From: DYGX01 sp035325905
Lineage (GTDB): Bacteria; Chloroflexota; Anaerolineae; Aggregatilineales; Aggregatilineaceae
Length of the DNA: 45,082 nucleotides
Direction: 5' to 3'
NCBI GenBank assembly: GCA_035325905.1
Contig: DAOKYY010000024.1
Location: 1-45,082, forward strand
Of this stretch, positions 16,854-23,736 are shown in pieces. A program made the translations under genes and the position numbers. The notes beneath the pieces were generated by a model. That model saw only the letters and a program-made list of their open reading frames with translations. It was not told the origin of the DNA and searched no databases. The stretch's first letter is position 1, and each line of letters opens with the position of its first letter.

Positions 16854-17858
16854 ATGGCCGCCAAGCGCAAACGTGTGACGCTCCAGGATGTGGCGCGCCA
16901 GGCCGGCGTCTCGGCCATGACCGTCTCGCGCGTGATCAACCACACCGGCCGCATCAGCCCCGCCACGCGCGAGCACGTCTTCGAGGTTATCGACCGGCTC
17001 GGCTATCGCCCTAGCCGCGCGGCGCGCACGCTCGTCACGGCTAAGACGCGCATGATCGGCGTGGTCGTGCCGGACATCACCAACCCCTATTTCGCCGAGA
17101 TCGTGCACGGAATCGAGGATGTCGCCTGGGACGCCGAGTACAGCGTGCTGCTGGCGAACACCAACGAAAACCCTTCGCGCGAGGCCGCGCTGCTCGGCCA
17201 GATCGACGACACGGCGGTCGACGGCCTGATCCCGGTCAGCTCGCGCTTGCCAGACGACACGCTGCTGCCGCTGCTGGAGCAACACCGCGCGGTCGTCACC
17301 ATCAACCGCCAGTTCGCGCCGCTGGCAAGCTGCGTCCGACCGCGCCATGGCTACGGCTATCGCGCTCACCAGTCCGTGCTGTACCTGGCGCGCGCCGGTC
17401 ACGCGCGGATCGGCTACATCAGCCTGCTGCGCAGCCTGATCAACATGCCAGTCGAGGAGCTGATCGCCCGCATGGCGGAGCACGGCGTTGCGATACAGCG
17501 CGAATGGTGCGCGACCTGCCTGCCCACCTGGGAAGCGGGTTACGAGATCGGGCGCCAGCTGCTCGCCGAACACCCAGAGCTGACCGCGATCGTCGCCGGG
17601 AATGATCTGGTCGCGCTGGGCGTGATGCGCGCCGCGGTCGAGGCCGGGCGGCGGATCCCGCAGGACCTGGCGCTGATCGGCGGCGACGACATTCTGCTGT
17701 CCAGCCAGGTCACGCCGCCGCTGACCACGTTCAGCGTGCCCAAGTATGAGATCGGCGCCAACGCCGCCCGCCTGCTGTTCAAACGCATGGACGGCGACCT
17801 GACTTACCGGGAGTTCTTATTCGACGAGGAATTCATCGAGCGCGGCAGCGCCCCGTAA
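16854..17858 (+). CDS. LacI-family transcriptional regulator of the pectin locus
   Basis: A 334-residue LacI/GalR repressor. The DNA-binding domain is at residues 8-60: TLQDVARQAGVSAMTVSRVINHTG (helix-turn-helix) and hinge-helix region LGYRPSRAARTL. The periplasmic-binding-like effector domain follows (MIGVVVPDITNPYFAEIVHGIED). It is divergent from the uronate operon and precedes kdgK, so its inducer is probably a pectin breakdown product such as KDG or DKII. Residues 161-174 are odd: they read VRPRHGYGYRAHQS in frame, whereas the +1 frame gives ASDRAMATAIALT, much closer to the family. This suggests two compensating frameshifts. Start ATG 16854 is the only one that keeps the DNA-binding domain. 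Confidence 0.9.
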   Translation: MAAKRKRVTLQDVARQAGVSAMTVSRVINHTGRISPATREHVFEVIDRLGYRPSRAARTLVTAKTRMIGVVVPDITNPYFAEIVHGIEDVAWDAEYSVLLANTNENPSREAALLGQIDDTAVDGLIPVSSRLPDDTLLPLLEQHRAVVTINRQFAPLASCVRPRHGYGYRAHQSVLYLARAGHARIGYISLLRSLINMPVEELIARMAEHGVAIQREWCATCLPTWEAGYEIGRQLLAEHPELTAIVAGNDLVALGVMRAAVEAGRRIPQDLALIGGDDILLSSQVTPPLTTFSVPKYEIGANAARLLFKRMDGDLTYREFLFDEEFIERGSAP

Positions 17859-17886
17859 GGCGCGGTGCGCGGCGGTGTGTAGAGCG

Positions 17887-17903
17887 CTTAAGCGTCACTT
17901 AAG
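17887..17903. repeat. Paired CTTAAG sites before kdgK
   Basis: Two CTTAAG palindromes (17887-17892 and 17898-17903) lie 11 bp apart, about one helical turn, in the 59-bp gap between the regulator and kdgK. They could be a regulator half-site pair or chance. They do not resemble the 17-bp LacI-type operators. Confidence 0.25.
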
Positions 17904-17917
17904 GGAGGATGACCGGA

Positions 17918-18952
17918 ATGGCGCATAAGGTGGTGTCGTTCGGCGAGATCATGCTGCGTCTCTCGCCGCCGGGGATGCTGCGCTTCGGGCAGGCGCGCTG
18001 GTTCGACGTGATCTATGGCGGCGGCGAGTCGAACGTCGCCGTGTCGCTGGCGAACTACGGCGTCCCGGTCGATTTTGTGACGCGGCTGCCGCCGAACGAT
18101 CTCGGCGACGCCTGCGTGCAGTTCCTACGGCAATACGGCGTTGGCGTGGGGCATATCGTGCGCGGCGGCGAGCGCCTGGGCATTTACTTCCTGGAGATAG
18201 GCGCGGCGCAGCGCGGTAGCAAGGTCGTCTACGACCGCGCGCACTCCGCGATGGCGACTGTCGAGCCGGGCATGATCGACTGGGCGGCCGTTTTCGCCGG
18301 GGCGGACTGGTTCCACTGGACCGGCATCACGCCCGCGATCTCGTCCGGCGCGGCGGCGGCTTGCCTCGAAGCAGTGCGCGCCGCCAAAGAGCGCGGCCTG
18401 ACCGTCTCGTGCGACCTGAACTTCCGCAAAAACCTGTGGAAATGGGGTAAACAAGCCAGCGAGGTCATGCCGGAGCTGGTGTCCTATTGCGACGTGGCGA
18501 TCGGCAACGAGGAAGACGCCGCGCAGGTCTTCGGCATCCACGCGCCGGACGCCGACGTGACCGCCGGACGGGTCGAGGCGGACACCTATCGCGTGGTCTG
18601 CGAGGGGCTGCACCGGCGCTTCGAGGGGTTGACCACGATCGCGATCACGCTGCGCGGCTCGATCTCGGCCAGCCACAATACCTGGTCGGGCGTGTTATGG
18701 CATGAAGGGCGGTTCACCACCGGCGCGCGCTACGACATCACGCCCATCGTCGATCGCGTCGGCGGCGGGGATGCGTTCGCCGGCGGGCTGATCTACGGCC
18801 TGCGCGCCTATGACGACCCCCAGCGCGCGCTGGACTTCGCGATCGCAGCCTCGTGCCTGAAACACTCGATCTTCGGCGATTTCAACCTCGTCAGCGTGGC
18901 GGAAGTCGAGAAGCTGATGGGCGGCGACGCTTCGGGGCGCGTGTCCCGCTGA
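17918..18952 (+). CDS. kdgK: 2-keto-3-deoxygluconate kinase (PfkB family)
   Basis: KdgK phosphorylates KDG to KDPG, the step after KduD. It belongs to the PfkB/ribokinase superfamily: the N-terminal GGGESNVAVSLANYG substrate-binding motif and the C-terminal catalytic motif RVGGGDAFAGGLIYGL, with the catalytic Asp in GGGD, are both present. I choose ATG 17918 (MAHKVVSF) because the GGGAGG ribosome-binding site is nine bases upstream of it. The ATG at 17909 directly abuts that site and would be poorly used. The protein is then 344 residues. It lies 59 bp behind the LacI gene and is probably co-transcribed with it. KDPG aldolase is not in the window. Confidence 0.88.
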   Translation: MAHKVVSFGEIMLRLSPPGMLRFGQARWFDVIYGGGESNVAVSLANYGVPVDFVTRLPPNDLGDACVQFLRQYGVGVGHIVRGGERLGIYFLEIGAAQRGSKVVYDRAHSAMATVEPGMIDWAAVFAGADWFHWTGITPAISSGAAAACLEAVRAAKERGLTVSCDLNFRKNLWKWGKQASEVMPELVSYCDVAIGNEEDAAQVFGIHAPDADVTAGRVEADTYRVVCEGLHRRFEGLTTIAITLRGSISASHNTWSGVLWHEGRFTTGARYDITPIVDRVGGGDAFAGGLIYGLRAYDDPQRALDFAIAASCLKHSIFGDFNLVSVAEVEKLMGGDASGRVSR

Positions 18953-18981
18953 CGCAAGCCAGCCAATCCCTGCGAACGCCC

Positions 18982-19010
18982 GGCGGCACGCATTGTGCCG
19001 CCGTTTTCCT
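18982..19010 (+). terminator. Rho-independent terminator of lacI-kdgK
   Basis: A perfect 8-bp stem (GGCGGCAC at 18982-18989, GTGCCGCC at 18995-19002) with a five-base loop is followed by GTTTTCCT. It sits 30 bp after the kdgK stop and separates the pectin locus from the cytochrome operon. Confidence 0.85.
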
Positions 19011-19042
19011 CTGGCCGCCGTCTCGCGCCGTCGGACGCTCGA

Positions 19043-19085
19043 TTTGACAAAAGTCAAAGACTCGTGCCCCCACTCGTGATAAATT
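19043..19085 (+). promoter_or_regulatory. CRP/FNR-type site and promoter of the octaheme cytochrome operon
   Basis: A perfect palindrome TTTGAC-N4-GTCAAA spans 19043-19058. A TG-extended -10-like hexamer TAAATT lies at 19080-19085, its first base 29.5 bp from the palindrome centre. That is the class II activator geometry (site centred near -41.5). The half-site TTGAC fits FNR/HcpR-like regulators. The same palindrome and spacing occur before the haem-copper-like gene at 26374-26389. The predicted start near 19092 leaves a leader of about 170 bases. Confidence 0.7.
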
Positions 19086-19262
19086 TCATTAAGAGCGAGG
19101 CGCAGGTCACGTCTATGTTGCGCGTGCCCTGCCTGGCATCTCGGACGGTAGCAACGGCTGGCGGTTAACTGCTGGCGCGAGGGGGGGACACCGTGCGAAA
19201 CGCCGCCAATCGCTCTGCATCAACGAGGGTTTTGTAGGTCGCACTTTGTTGAGGAGAAGCGT

Positions 19263-20204
19263 ATGCGCACGATGCAAGGACCACCTGCTTGGCTGAAACT
19301 TATCCTTTGCGCGGTTGTCGTCCTCGGCGTGGCTCTGGCGCTGAACAACTCGGCCCAGGCCCAGGGGCCGGACGACATGAAGCCGATCGCGGACTTCCCG
19401 GACCAGATGGCCGAGTGGGCGGCGAGCGCTCACGGCAACACCTACGATCTGGGCAAGGGGCCGAATACCTACTGCTCGCGCTGCCACTCGCCCCAGAACT
19501 GGGACCCGGCCGCGCGGCCCGGACCACCGCCGAACTGCGTTACCTGCAAGTTCCCGCAAGACCCTGAGCTGCGTATCGCCCCCACGATGGACTTCGTCGA
19601 AGAAGCCGACTGGGTGGGCATCGCCTGCTCGACCTGCCATGTCGTCGAGGGCGACCTGATTCAGACGACCTCGAACGCCTGGCTCAACCCGATCGCGGGT
19701 GAGTACGAGCCGGTCGCCACGTCCAACGAGCTGTGCGGCAAGTGCCACACCAACTCGACCGGCGTGTCCGAGACCGGCGGGCGCGGCGTGGACCATGAAA
19801 TCATCCTCGGCGGCAGCGCCCACCGCAACTGGGCTGCCACCATCGGTATGCGCCGTCCTGATCGCTGCACCGACTGCCACGACCCCCACACGCAGCAGCC
19901 GGCTGCTTGCACGGATTGCCACACCAACGTCGGCGAGATCGAAGTCCACCAGACGCACGGCGAAGTTGTCAGCTGCGTAGCCTGCCACGACGCGTCGGGC
20001 GCCCAGGTTGGGCCGCACCCCGACGAGGCGATGGGCGGCGTGTGGACCACGATCCTGAGCGAGATGAGCCGGTCGGGCGAGATGACAACCTCGGCCATTG
20101 TCTCGCACAGCCTCCAGTGGGAAGTCTCGTGTGACCGTTGCCACTTCGCCGATAACCCGGCGGGCCTGACGGTGCTTGACGCGACAGGCGCGCCCGTTCA
20201 GTAG
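19263..20204 (+). CDS. Exported octaheme c-type cytochrome with one CxxCK haem site
   Basis: A 313-residue protein with a Sec signal peptide (hydrophobic residues 11-27, likely cleavage after AQA at 33). It has eight c-haem motifs: CSRCH (71), CVTCK (92), CSTCH (122), CGKCH (158), CTDCH (202), CTDCH (216), CVACH (238) and CDRCH (290). The second, CxxCK, is the hallmark of a lysine-ligated catalytic haem in NrfA and octaheme nitrite reductases. The protein is much smaller than either (about 280 mature residues for eight haems), and the CxxCK position (second) differs from NrfA (first of five). Octaheme tetrathionate reductase also has a lysine-ligated haem, but through a CxxCH motif. It is paralogous to the next gene. 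An enzymatic reductase role is inferred; electron transfer only is the alternative. Confidence 0.85.
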   Translation: MRTMQGPPAWLKLILCAVVVLGVALALNNSAQAQGPDDMKPIADFPDQMAEWAASAHGNTYDLGKGPNTYCSRCHSPQNWDPAARPGPPPNCVTCKFPQDPELRIAPTMDFVEEADWVGIACSTCHVVEGDLIQTTSNAWLNPIAGEYEPVATSNELCGKCHTNSTGVSETGGRGVDHEIILGGSAHRNWAATIGMRRPDRCTDCHDPHTQQPAACTDCHTNVGEIEVHQTHGEVVSCVACHDASGAQVGPHPDEAMGGVWTTILSEMSRSGEMTTSAIVSHSLQWEVSCDRCHFADNPAGLTVLDATGAPVQ

Positions 20205-20268
20205 GATCGCGCGGTGAGCATCGACGATCGAACGTTCTACCCGGTGAGCCTGTAACGGTAGCCGGTGC

Positions 20269-20301
20269 CAGTATGGTGAGAGCGCCCCTCTCACCATACT
20301 G
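20269..20301 (+). other. Long perfect hairpin between the two cytochrome genes
   Basis: A perfect 14-bp inverted repeat (CAGTATGGTGAGAG at 20269-20282, CTCTCACCATACTG at 20288-20301) encloses a five-base loop in the 128-bp gap. There is no T tract, so a processing or mRNA-stabilising element is likelier than a full terminator. It could set different amounts of the two cytochromes. Confidence 0.65.
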
Positions 20302-20332
20302 TTCATAAGCCAGGGAAGACATCGAGAATGCC

Positions 20333-21259
20333 ATGACAAGAAAGACACCCGATTCCACGAAACGCACCACCCCGTCGCGGCTGGGCCAGGTCAGAGACGC
20401 CGTGATCGCGGTCGTCCTGCTGGCGCTGGGCGCGGCCATCGTCGCGATCTACCAGATCGAAGCCAGCAACACCGAAGAGGTTAGCATCGTCAAGAACACC
20501 GGCGGCGCGGCGTCCCAGATGCTGGGCCAGAGTGCGACCGGCGCGCAGGACGCAGAGGGGCTGTCCGATAACCCGCTCGACCGGTGGGTCGCCGGGCCGC
20601 ACTCCGATACTTATGTGGTCTCCACCGAGGGCACAAACGACAAGTGTAATCAGTGTCACGACCCGATCAACTACATTCCGTCGATGGAAGATATGCCGGC
20701 CAGTTGTACGGTCTGCAAATTCAAGGTTGATCCGCCGCCGCCGCTGACCGAGCCGGCTAACGCGCACCAGGTGGACTGCAAGGTCTGCCACCGGGTGGAC
20801 AGCGGCGGGACGGTTCTGGCCGACGTGACCTGGCTCGAAGTCGCCGCGATCGAGCAGTACGCGGACGTATCTTCGGTCAGCCAGTTGTGCCAGTACTGCC
20901 ACACCGGCGCCGAGGTCGAGGGCCACGCCGACATTCACGTCATGGGCGCGCACGAGGACATGGCCTGCAACGACTGCCACGACCCGCACTCGATGCAGGC
21001 GTCGTGCACGTCGTCCGGCTGTCACGACAGCCTGGAGGAGATTCCGGGCCACGACACCGATCATGCGAACGTGCACTGCGTCGCCTGTCACGACACGTCG
21101 GGAATGGAAGTCGGCCCGGACGAGGCGCGCGGCGGCCTGTGGGTAACTTTCGCCAGCAGTGAAGACGGCGAGTCGTTCCCGCACCTGTCGCACGCCCTGG
21201 GACGCGAGTCCGACTGCGAGCGCTGCCACGTCGAGGTTCTGCCGGGGAAGTACAAGTAA
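20333..21259 (+). CDS. Membrane-anchored octaheme c-type cytochrome with one CxxCK haem site
   Basis: A 308-residue paralogue of the preceding cytochrome. An uncleaved N-terminal anchor (about residues 22-41) follows a positively charged start, placing the haem domain outside the membrane. Haem motifs are CNQCH (105), CTVCK (125), CKVCH (149), CQYCH (186), CNDCH (212), CTSSGCH (225, a CX4CH site), CVACH (249) and CERCH (295). Spacing matches the first protein closely, including CxxCK second and the shared CVACHD.SG segment. The CX4CH spacing is rare but known in multihaem cytochromes. An anchored plus a soluble version suggests an electron relay from a quinol oxidase to a catalytic partner, or two related enzymes. 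Function is unproven. Confidence 0.85.
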   Translation: MTRKTPDSTKRTTPSRLGQVRDAVIAVVLLALGAAIVAIYQIEASNTEEVSIVKNTGGAASQMLGQSATGAQDAEGLSDNPLDRWVAGPHSDTYVVSTEGTNDKCNQCHDPINYIPSMEDMPASCTVCKFKVDPPPPLTEPANAHQVDCKVCHRVDSGGTVLADVTWLEVAAIEQYADVSSVSQLCQYCHTGAEVEGHADIHVMGAHEDMACNDCHDPHSMQASCTSSGCHDSLEEIPGHDTDHANVHCVACHDTSGMEVGPDEARGGLWVTFASSEDGESFPHLSHALGRESDCERCHVEVLPGKYK

Positions 21260-21310
21260 ACGAGCCGGCCTGCGCCCGCTTTGAAGCCGAGAAGAGTGGA
21301 GTAATATCTT

Positions 21311-22000
21311 ATGACGGTTAAATCAGCCCGCATCTTGTGGATCGTCGCGGTGGTCGCTTTGGGGCTGACAACGGCGATGAACTTGTTCGGCGGAATCGGC
21401 ACGGTCTGCGCGGCCTTTCTGACCGAGAACTTCCCGCCGATGCTCGTCCTGCTCGATCACCAGTGGCTCTACCAGCGCCTGATGCTGATCACGATCGGTA
21501 TTGGGATCGCTGGCGCGTCGGCTACTTTCGCGCTGTTCCGGGGCGGATCGAACGCTTACCGCAACGCCTTGCTGGTGCTGATCGCCGGCGTGGTGATCGG
21601 CGAGCTGCACACGCGCGCCTCGCTTGAGCTGCGCGGCAAGATGGTCCCCGCGAACATCAAGTTCTACATGAACCTCTTCACGCTGATCCTGTTCCTGATC
21701 CTGGGGCTGCCTTCGCTTCGGAACAGAGTATCGTTTGCGCACCCGCGCGGCAGGATCGAAGCGGCTGCGGCAGGCGGTCTGGCAGCCCTAATCATTGGCG
21801 CGACGATGCTGACGATGCCGCTGTGGGTCGGCGACACGCACACCTATGAAGGGACCGACTGGACGGACGTGCTTCAGCCCGGCCTGAGTATCGTGGCGCT
21901 GGCCTTTATGGCAGGCGGGCTGGGGGTGTTCTTCAAGGCGGCGCTGGCGATCGTACGCCGCACGGAGACTGCCAGCACTCAGCAGCCGGCTACATCCTAG
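21311..22000 (+). CDS. Polytopic membrane protein of unknown family (paralogue A)
   Basis: A 229-residue protein with about six predicted membrane helices (approximately 7-33, 52-74, 80-98, 112-135, 147-170, 186-212). I do not recognise the family. Features shared with its neighbour are the N-terminus (VKS.RILWIVAVVA), GGIGTVCAAFLTENFPP, FYMNLFTLILFLILGLPS and the loop WVGDTHTYEGTDWTD. The only clearly aligned His is in GDTHTYEG, so a classical bis-His di-haem cytochrome b is not obvious. Downstream of two octaheme cytochromes, it may be the membrane partner that passes electrons from the quinone pool (the role of NrfD or NrfH elsewhere). That role is inference. GGAG lies nine bases before the ATG. 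Confidence 0.7.
   Translation: MTVKSARILWIVAVVALGLTTAMNLFGGIGTVCAAFLTENFPPMLVLLDHQWLYQRLMLITIGIGIAGASATFALFRGGSNAYRNALLVLIAGVVIGELHTRASLELRGKMVPANIKFYMNLFTLILFLILGLPSLRNRVSFAHPRGRIEAAAAGGLAALIIGATMLTMPLWVGDTHTYEGTDWTDVLQPGLSIVALAFMAGGLGVFFKAALAIVRRTETASTQQPATS
21824..21931 (+). repeat. 108-bp exact repeat, copy 1 (gene-conversion tract)
   Basis: These 108 bases are identical by eye to 22547-22654, at the matching place in the neighbouring paralogue, while the rest of the two genes differs at many positions. The segment encodes the WVGDTHTYEG loop and the last membrane helix. Confidence 0.9.
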
Positions 22001-22033
22001 CGCCTGTATCGAGTAGAGTTGGAGTCATCGCCT

Positions 22034-22723
22034 ATGGTTGTTAAATCATTCCGAATTCTGTGGATCGTCGCGGTGGTTGCGATGGCGCTCACAGCGGCAA
22101 TGATGATTATCGGCGGAATTGGCACGGTCTGTGCAGCCTTCCTGACCGAGAACTTTCCGCCACTGCTGCCTGTGCTGGATTACCAGTGGTTCTACCAGCG
22201 CATGGTCGTTATCGGGATCGCCATTGGCATCGCAGGCGTGTCGGCGGCGTTCGGCCTGTTCCGGGGTGGGCCGAATGCCTATCGCAATGCGCTGATCGTG
22301 CTGATCATCGGAACGGTGCAGCACGAGTTGCGGCTGCACGCCTCGCTGGAGTGGCGCGGCAAGATCGCCCCGGTAAACGTCGTGTTCTACATGAATCTGT
22401 TTACCTTGATCCTGTTCCTGATCCTTGGCTTGCCGTCGATCCGGAATCGGATCTCCTTCTCGCGCCCGCGTGGCAAGACGGAAGCCGCCGCCGTAGGTGG
22501 CATGGCCGCCCTGATCGTCGGCTTGATGCTCTTTACCGTACCGTGGTGGGTCGGCGACACGCACACCTATGAAGGGACCGACTGGACGGACGTGCTTCAG
22601 CCCGGCCTGAGTATCGTGGCGCTGGCCTTTATGGCAGGCGGGCTGGGGGTGTTCGTCAAGGCAGTGCTAGCGGTCATTCGCCAGCCCGAAACGTCGGGCG
22701 CGCACCAGCCAGCGGCGTCCTGA
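22034..22723 (+). CDS. Polytopic membrane protein of unknown family (paralogue B)
   Basis: A 229-residue paralogue of the preceding gene, with the same helix pattern and the same length when started at ATG 22034 (MVVKSFRILW), which has GGAG nine bases upstream. A TTG five codons earlier is an unlikely start. It differs in TM3 (TVQHELRLHASLEWRGK against VVIGELHTRASLELRGK), so His placement is shifted between the copies. The C-terminal third is identical at the DNA level over 108 bp. It is the last gene of the cytochrome operon, ending 26 bp before a strong terminator. Two copies might form a heterodimer serving the two cytochromes. Function unknown. Confidence 0.7.
   Translation: MVVKSFRILWIVAVVAMALTAAMMIIGGIGTVCAAFLTENFPPLLPVLDYQWFYQRMVVIGIAIGIAGVSAAFGLFRGGPNAYRNALIVLIIGTVQHELRLHASLEWRGKIAPVNVVFYMNLFTLILFLILGLPSIRNRISFSRPRGKTEAAAVGGMAALIVGLMLFTVPWWVGDTHTYEGTDWTDVLQPGLSIVALAFMAGGLGVFVKAVLAVIRQPETSGAHQPAAS
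22547..22654 (+). repeat. 108-bp exact repeat, copy 2 (gene-conversion tract)
   Basis: Identical by eye to 21824-21931. The two copies start 723 bp apart in the same orientation within tandem paralogues. Confidence 0.9.
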
Positions 22724-22749
22724 CACGCTTACCTTTCCGCACGAAAGAA

Positions 22750-22784
22750 GACCCGCCGGGGCGAGTTCCCTCGGCGGGTCTTTT
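22750..22784. terminator. Bidirectional terminator between convergent operons
   Basis: A 9-bp perfect stem (GACCCGCCG at 22750-22758, CGGCGGGTC at 22772-22780) is followed by TTTT on the plus strand and preceded by an A-rich run (AAAGAA) that gives a T-rich tract on the minus strand. It can end both the cytochrome operon and the operon ending with cyoE. Confidence 0.85.
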
Positions 22785-22807
22785 GATGCGAAGCGGACGT
22801 TCCCGGC

Positions 22808-23722
22808 TCAGCCGCCGACGATGATCAGCAGCATGGCGGTAAGCATGTAGACCGAGGCGAATTTGAAGATGCCGAAGTTCAGCCGGGGCGACGGGAAGGC
22901 GACGCTTACCCCGGTCAGCACGGCCAGGATCACGCCGAGGCCCACCGTCGCGTACAGGCAGTGCGTCTGAAGCTGGATCTGCCACGCGGCGACCGCCATC
23001 GTCAGCACGGCCAGAATGGTCGAGACGCTGATGATCAGGCGCGTCTTGCGCTCGCCGTAGCGGTTGGCGAAGGTGGGCACGCCCGCCCGCCGGTAATCCG
23101 CCGCGTGCTTGATGCCATAGGTCATGATGTGCGTCGGAATCCAGAGCAAGACCGCCAGCGCCAGCAGCAGCCCGACATGCTCGATCTGCCCCGTGCCGAG
23201 CGTGCGCCCGGCCAGGATCGGCATGCCGCCCGCGATGCCGCCCCACAAGATCGACCAGGGCGTGCGCCGCTTGAGCCAGATGGTGTAGACCATGACATCG
23301 AACGTCAGCCCCGCGCCCACCACCAGCCCGTACCAGGGGTCGAGCAGCAGGGCGCCGCCCACCCCCAGCGTCGAGAGGATCAGGCCGAGCCAGAGCGCCT
23401 CGGCGGTATCGATCTGGCCGGATGGGATCGGGCGGCGAGCCGTGCGCGCCATCCGCGCATCGATATCACGGTCGTAGACCATATTGAGCACGGTGCTGCC
23501 GCTGATCGCCAGAAACAGCGTCAGCACCATGCCAGCCATCGTCCGCCACGATTGCACCGGGCAGCAGACGCTCATGAAGCCAGCCAGCCCCGTGACCAGC
23601 AGCAGCCCGGTCTGGAGGCTCTTGATCAACTGCCAGTACAGCCGCAGCTTGACCCAGAGGATCGCAGACGTGTGCTTACCGAGTTCTTGCGTAGCCAAGA
23701 GCGCCTCCCGCTTCCGTTCCAT
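22808..23722 (-). CDS. cyoE: Protoheme IX farnesyltransferase (haem O synthase), UbiA family
   Basis: CyoE/CtaB farnesylates haem B to haem O, used in haem-copper oxidases directly or as precursor of haem A. The 304-residue length fits. The first prenyl-diphosphate-binding motif reads NMVYDRDIDARMARTARRP (family NxxxDxxxD), and the second is KHAADYRRAGVPTFANRYGE (family YxxDY...GxPxxP). The loop GGIAGGMPILAGR is also typical. About nine membrane helices are predicted. It is third in the operon with the SUMF-like and haem-copper-like genes, which supports the view that the 12-TM protein carries a modified haem. A different UbiA-type prenyltransferase is possible but less likely. Confidence 0.83.
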   Translation of the reverse strand: MERKREALLATQELGKHTSAILWVKLRLYWQLIKSLQTGLLLVTGLAGFMSVCCPVQSWRTMAGMVLTLFLAISGSTVLNMVYDRDIDARMARTARRPIPSGQIDTAEALWLGLILSTLGVGGALLLDPWYGLVVGAGLTFDVMVYTIWLKRRTPWSILWGGIAGGMPILAGRTLGTGQIEHVGLLLALAVLLWIPTHIMTYGIKHAADYRRAGVPTFANRYGERKTRLIISVSTILAVLTMAVAAWQIQLQTHCLYATVGLGVILAVLTGVSVAFPSPRLNFGIFKFASVYMLTAMLLIIVGG

Positions 23723-23736
23723 TCTCTCTTGTACGA

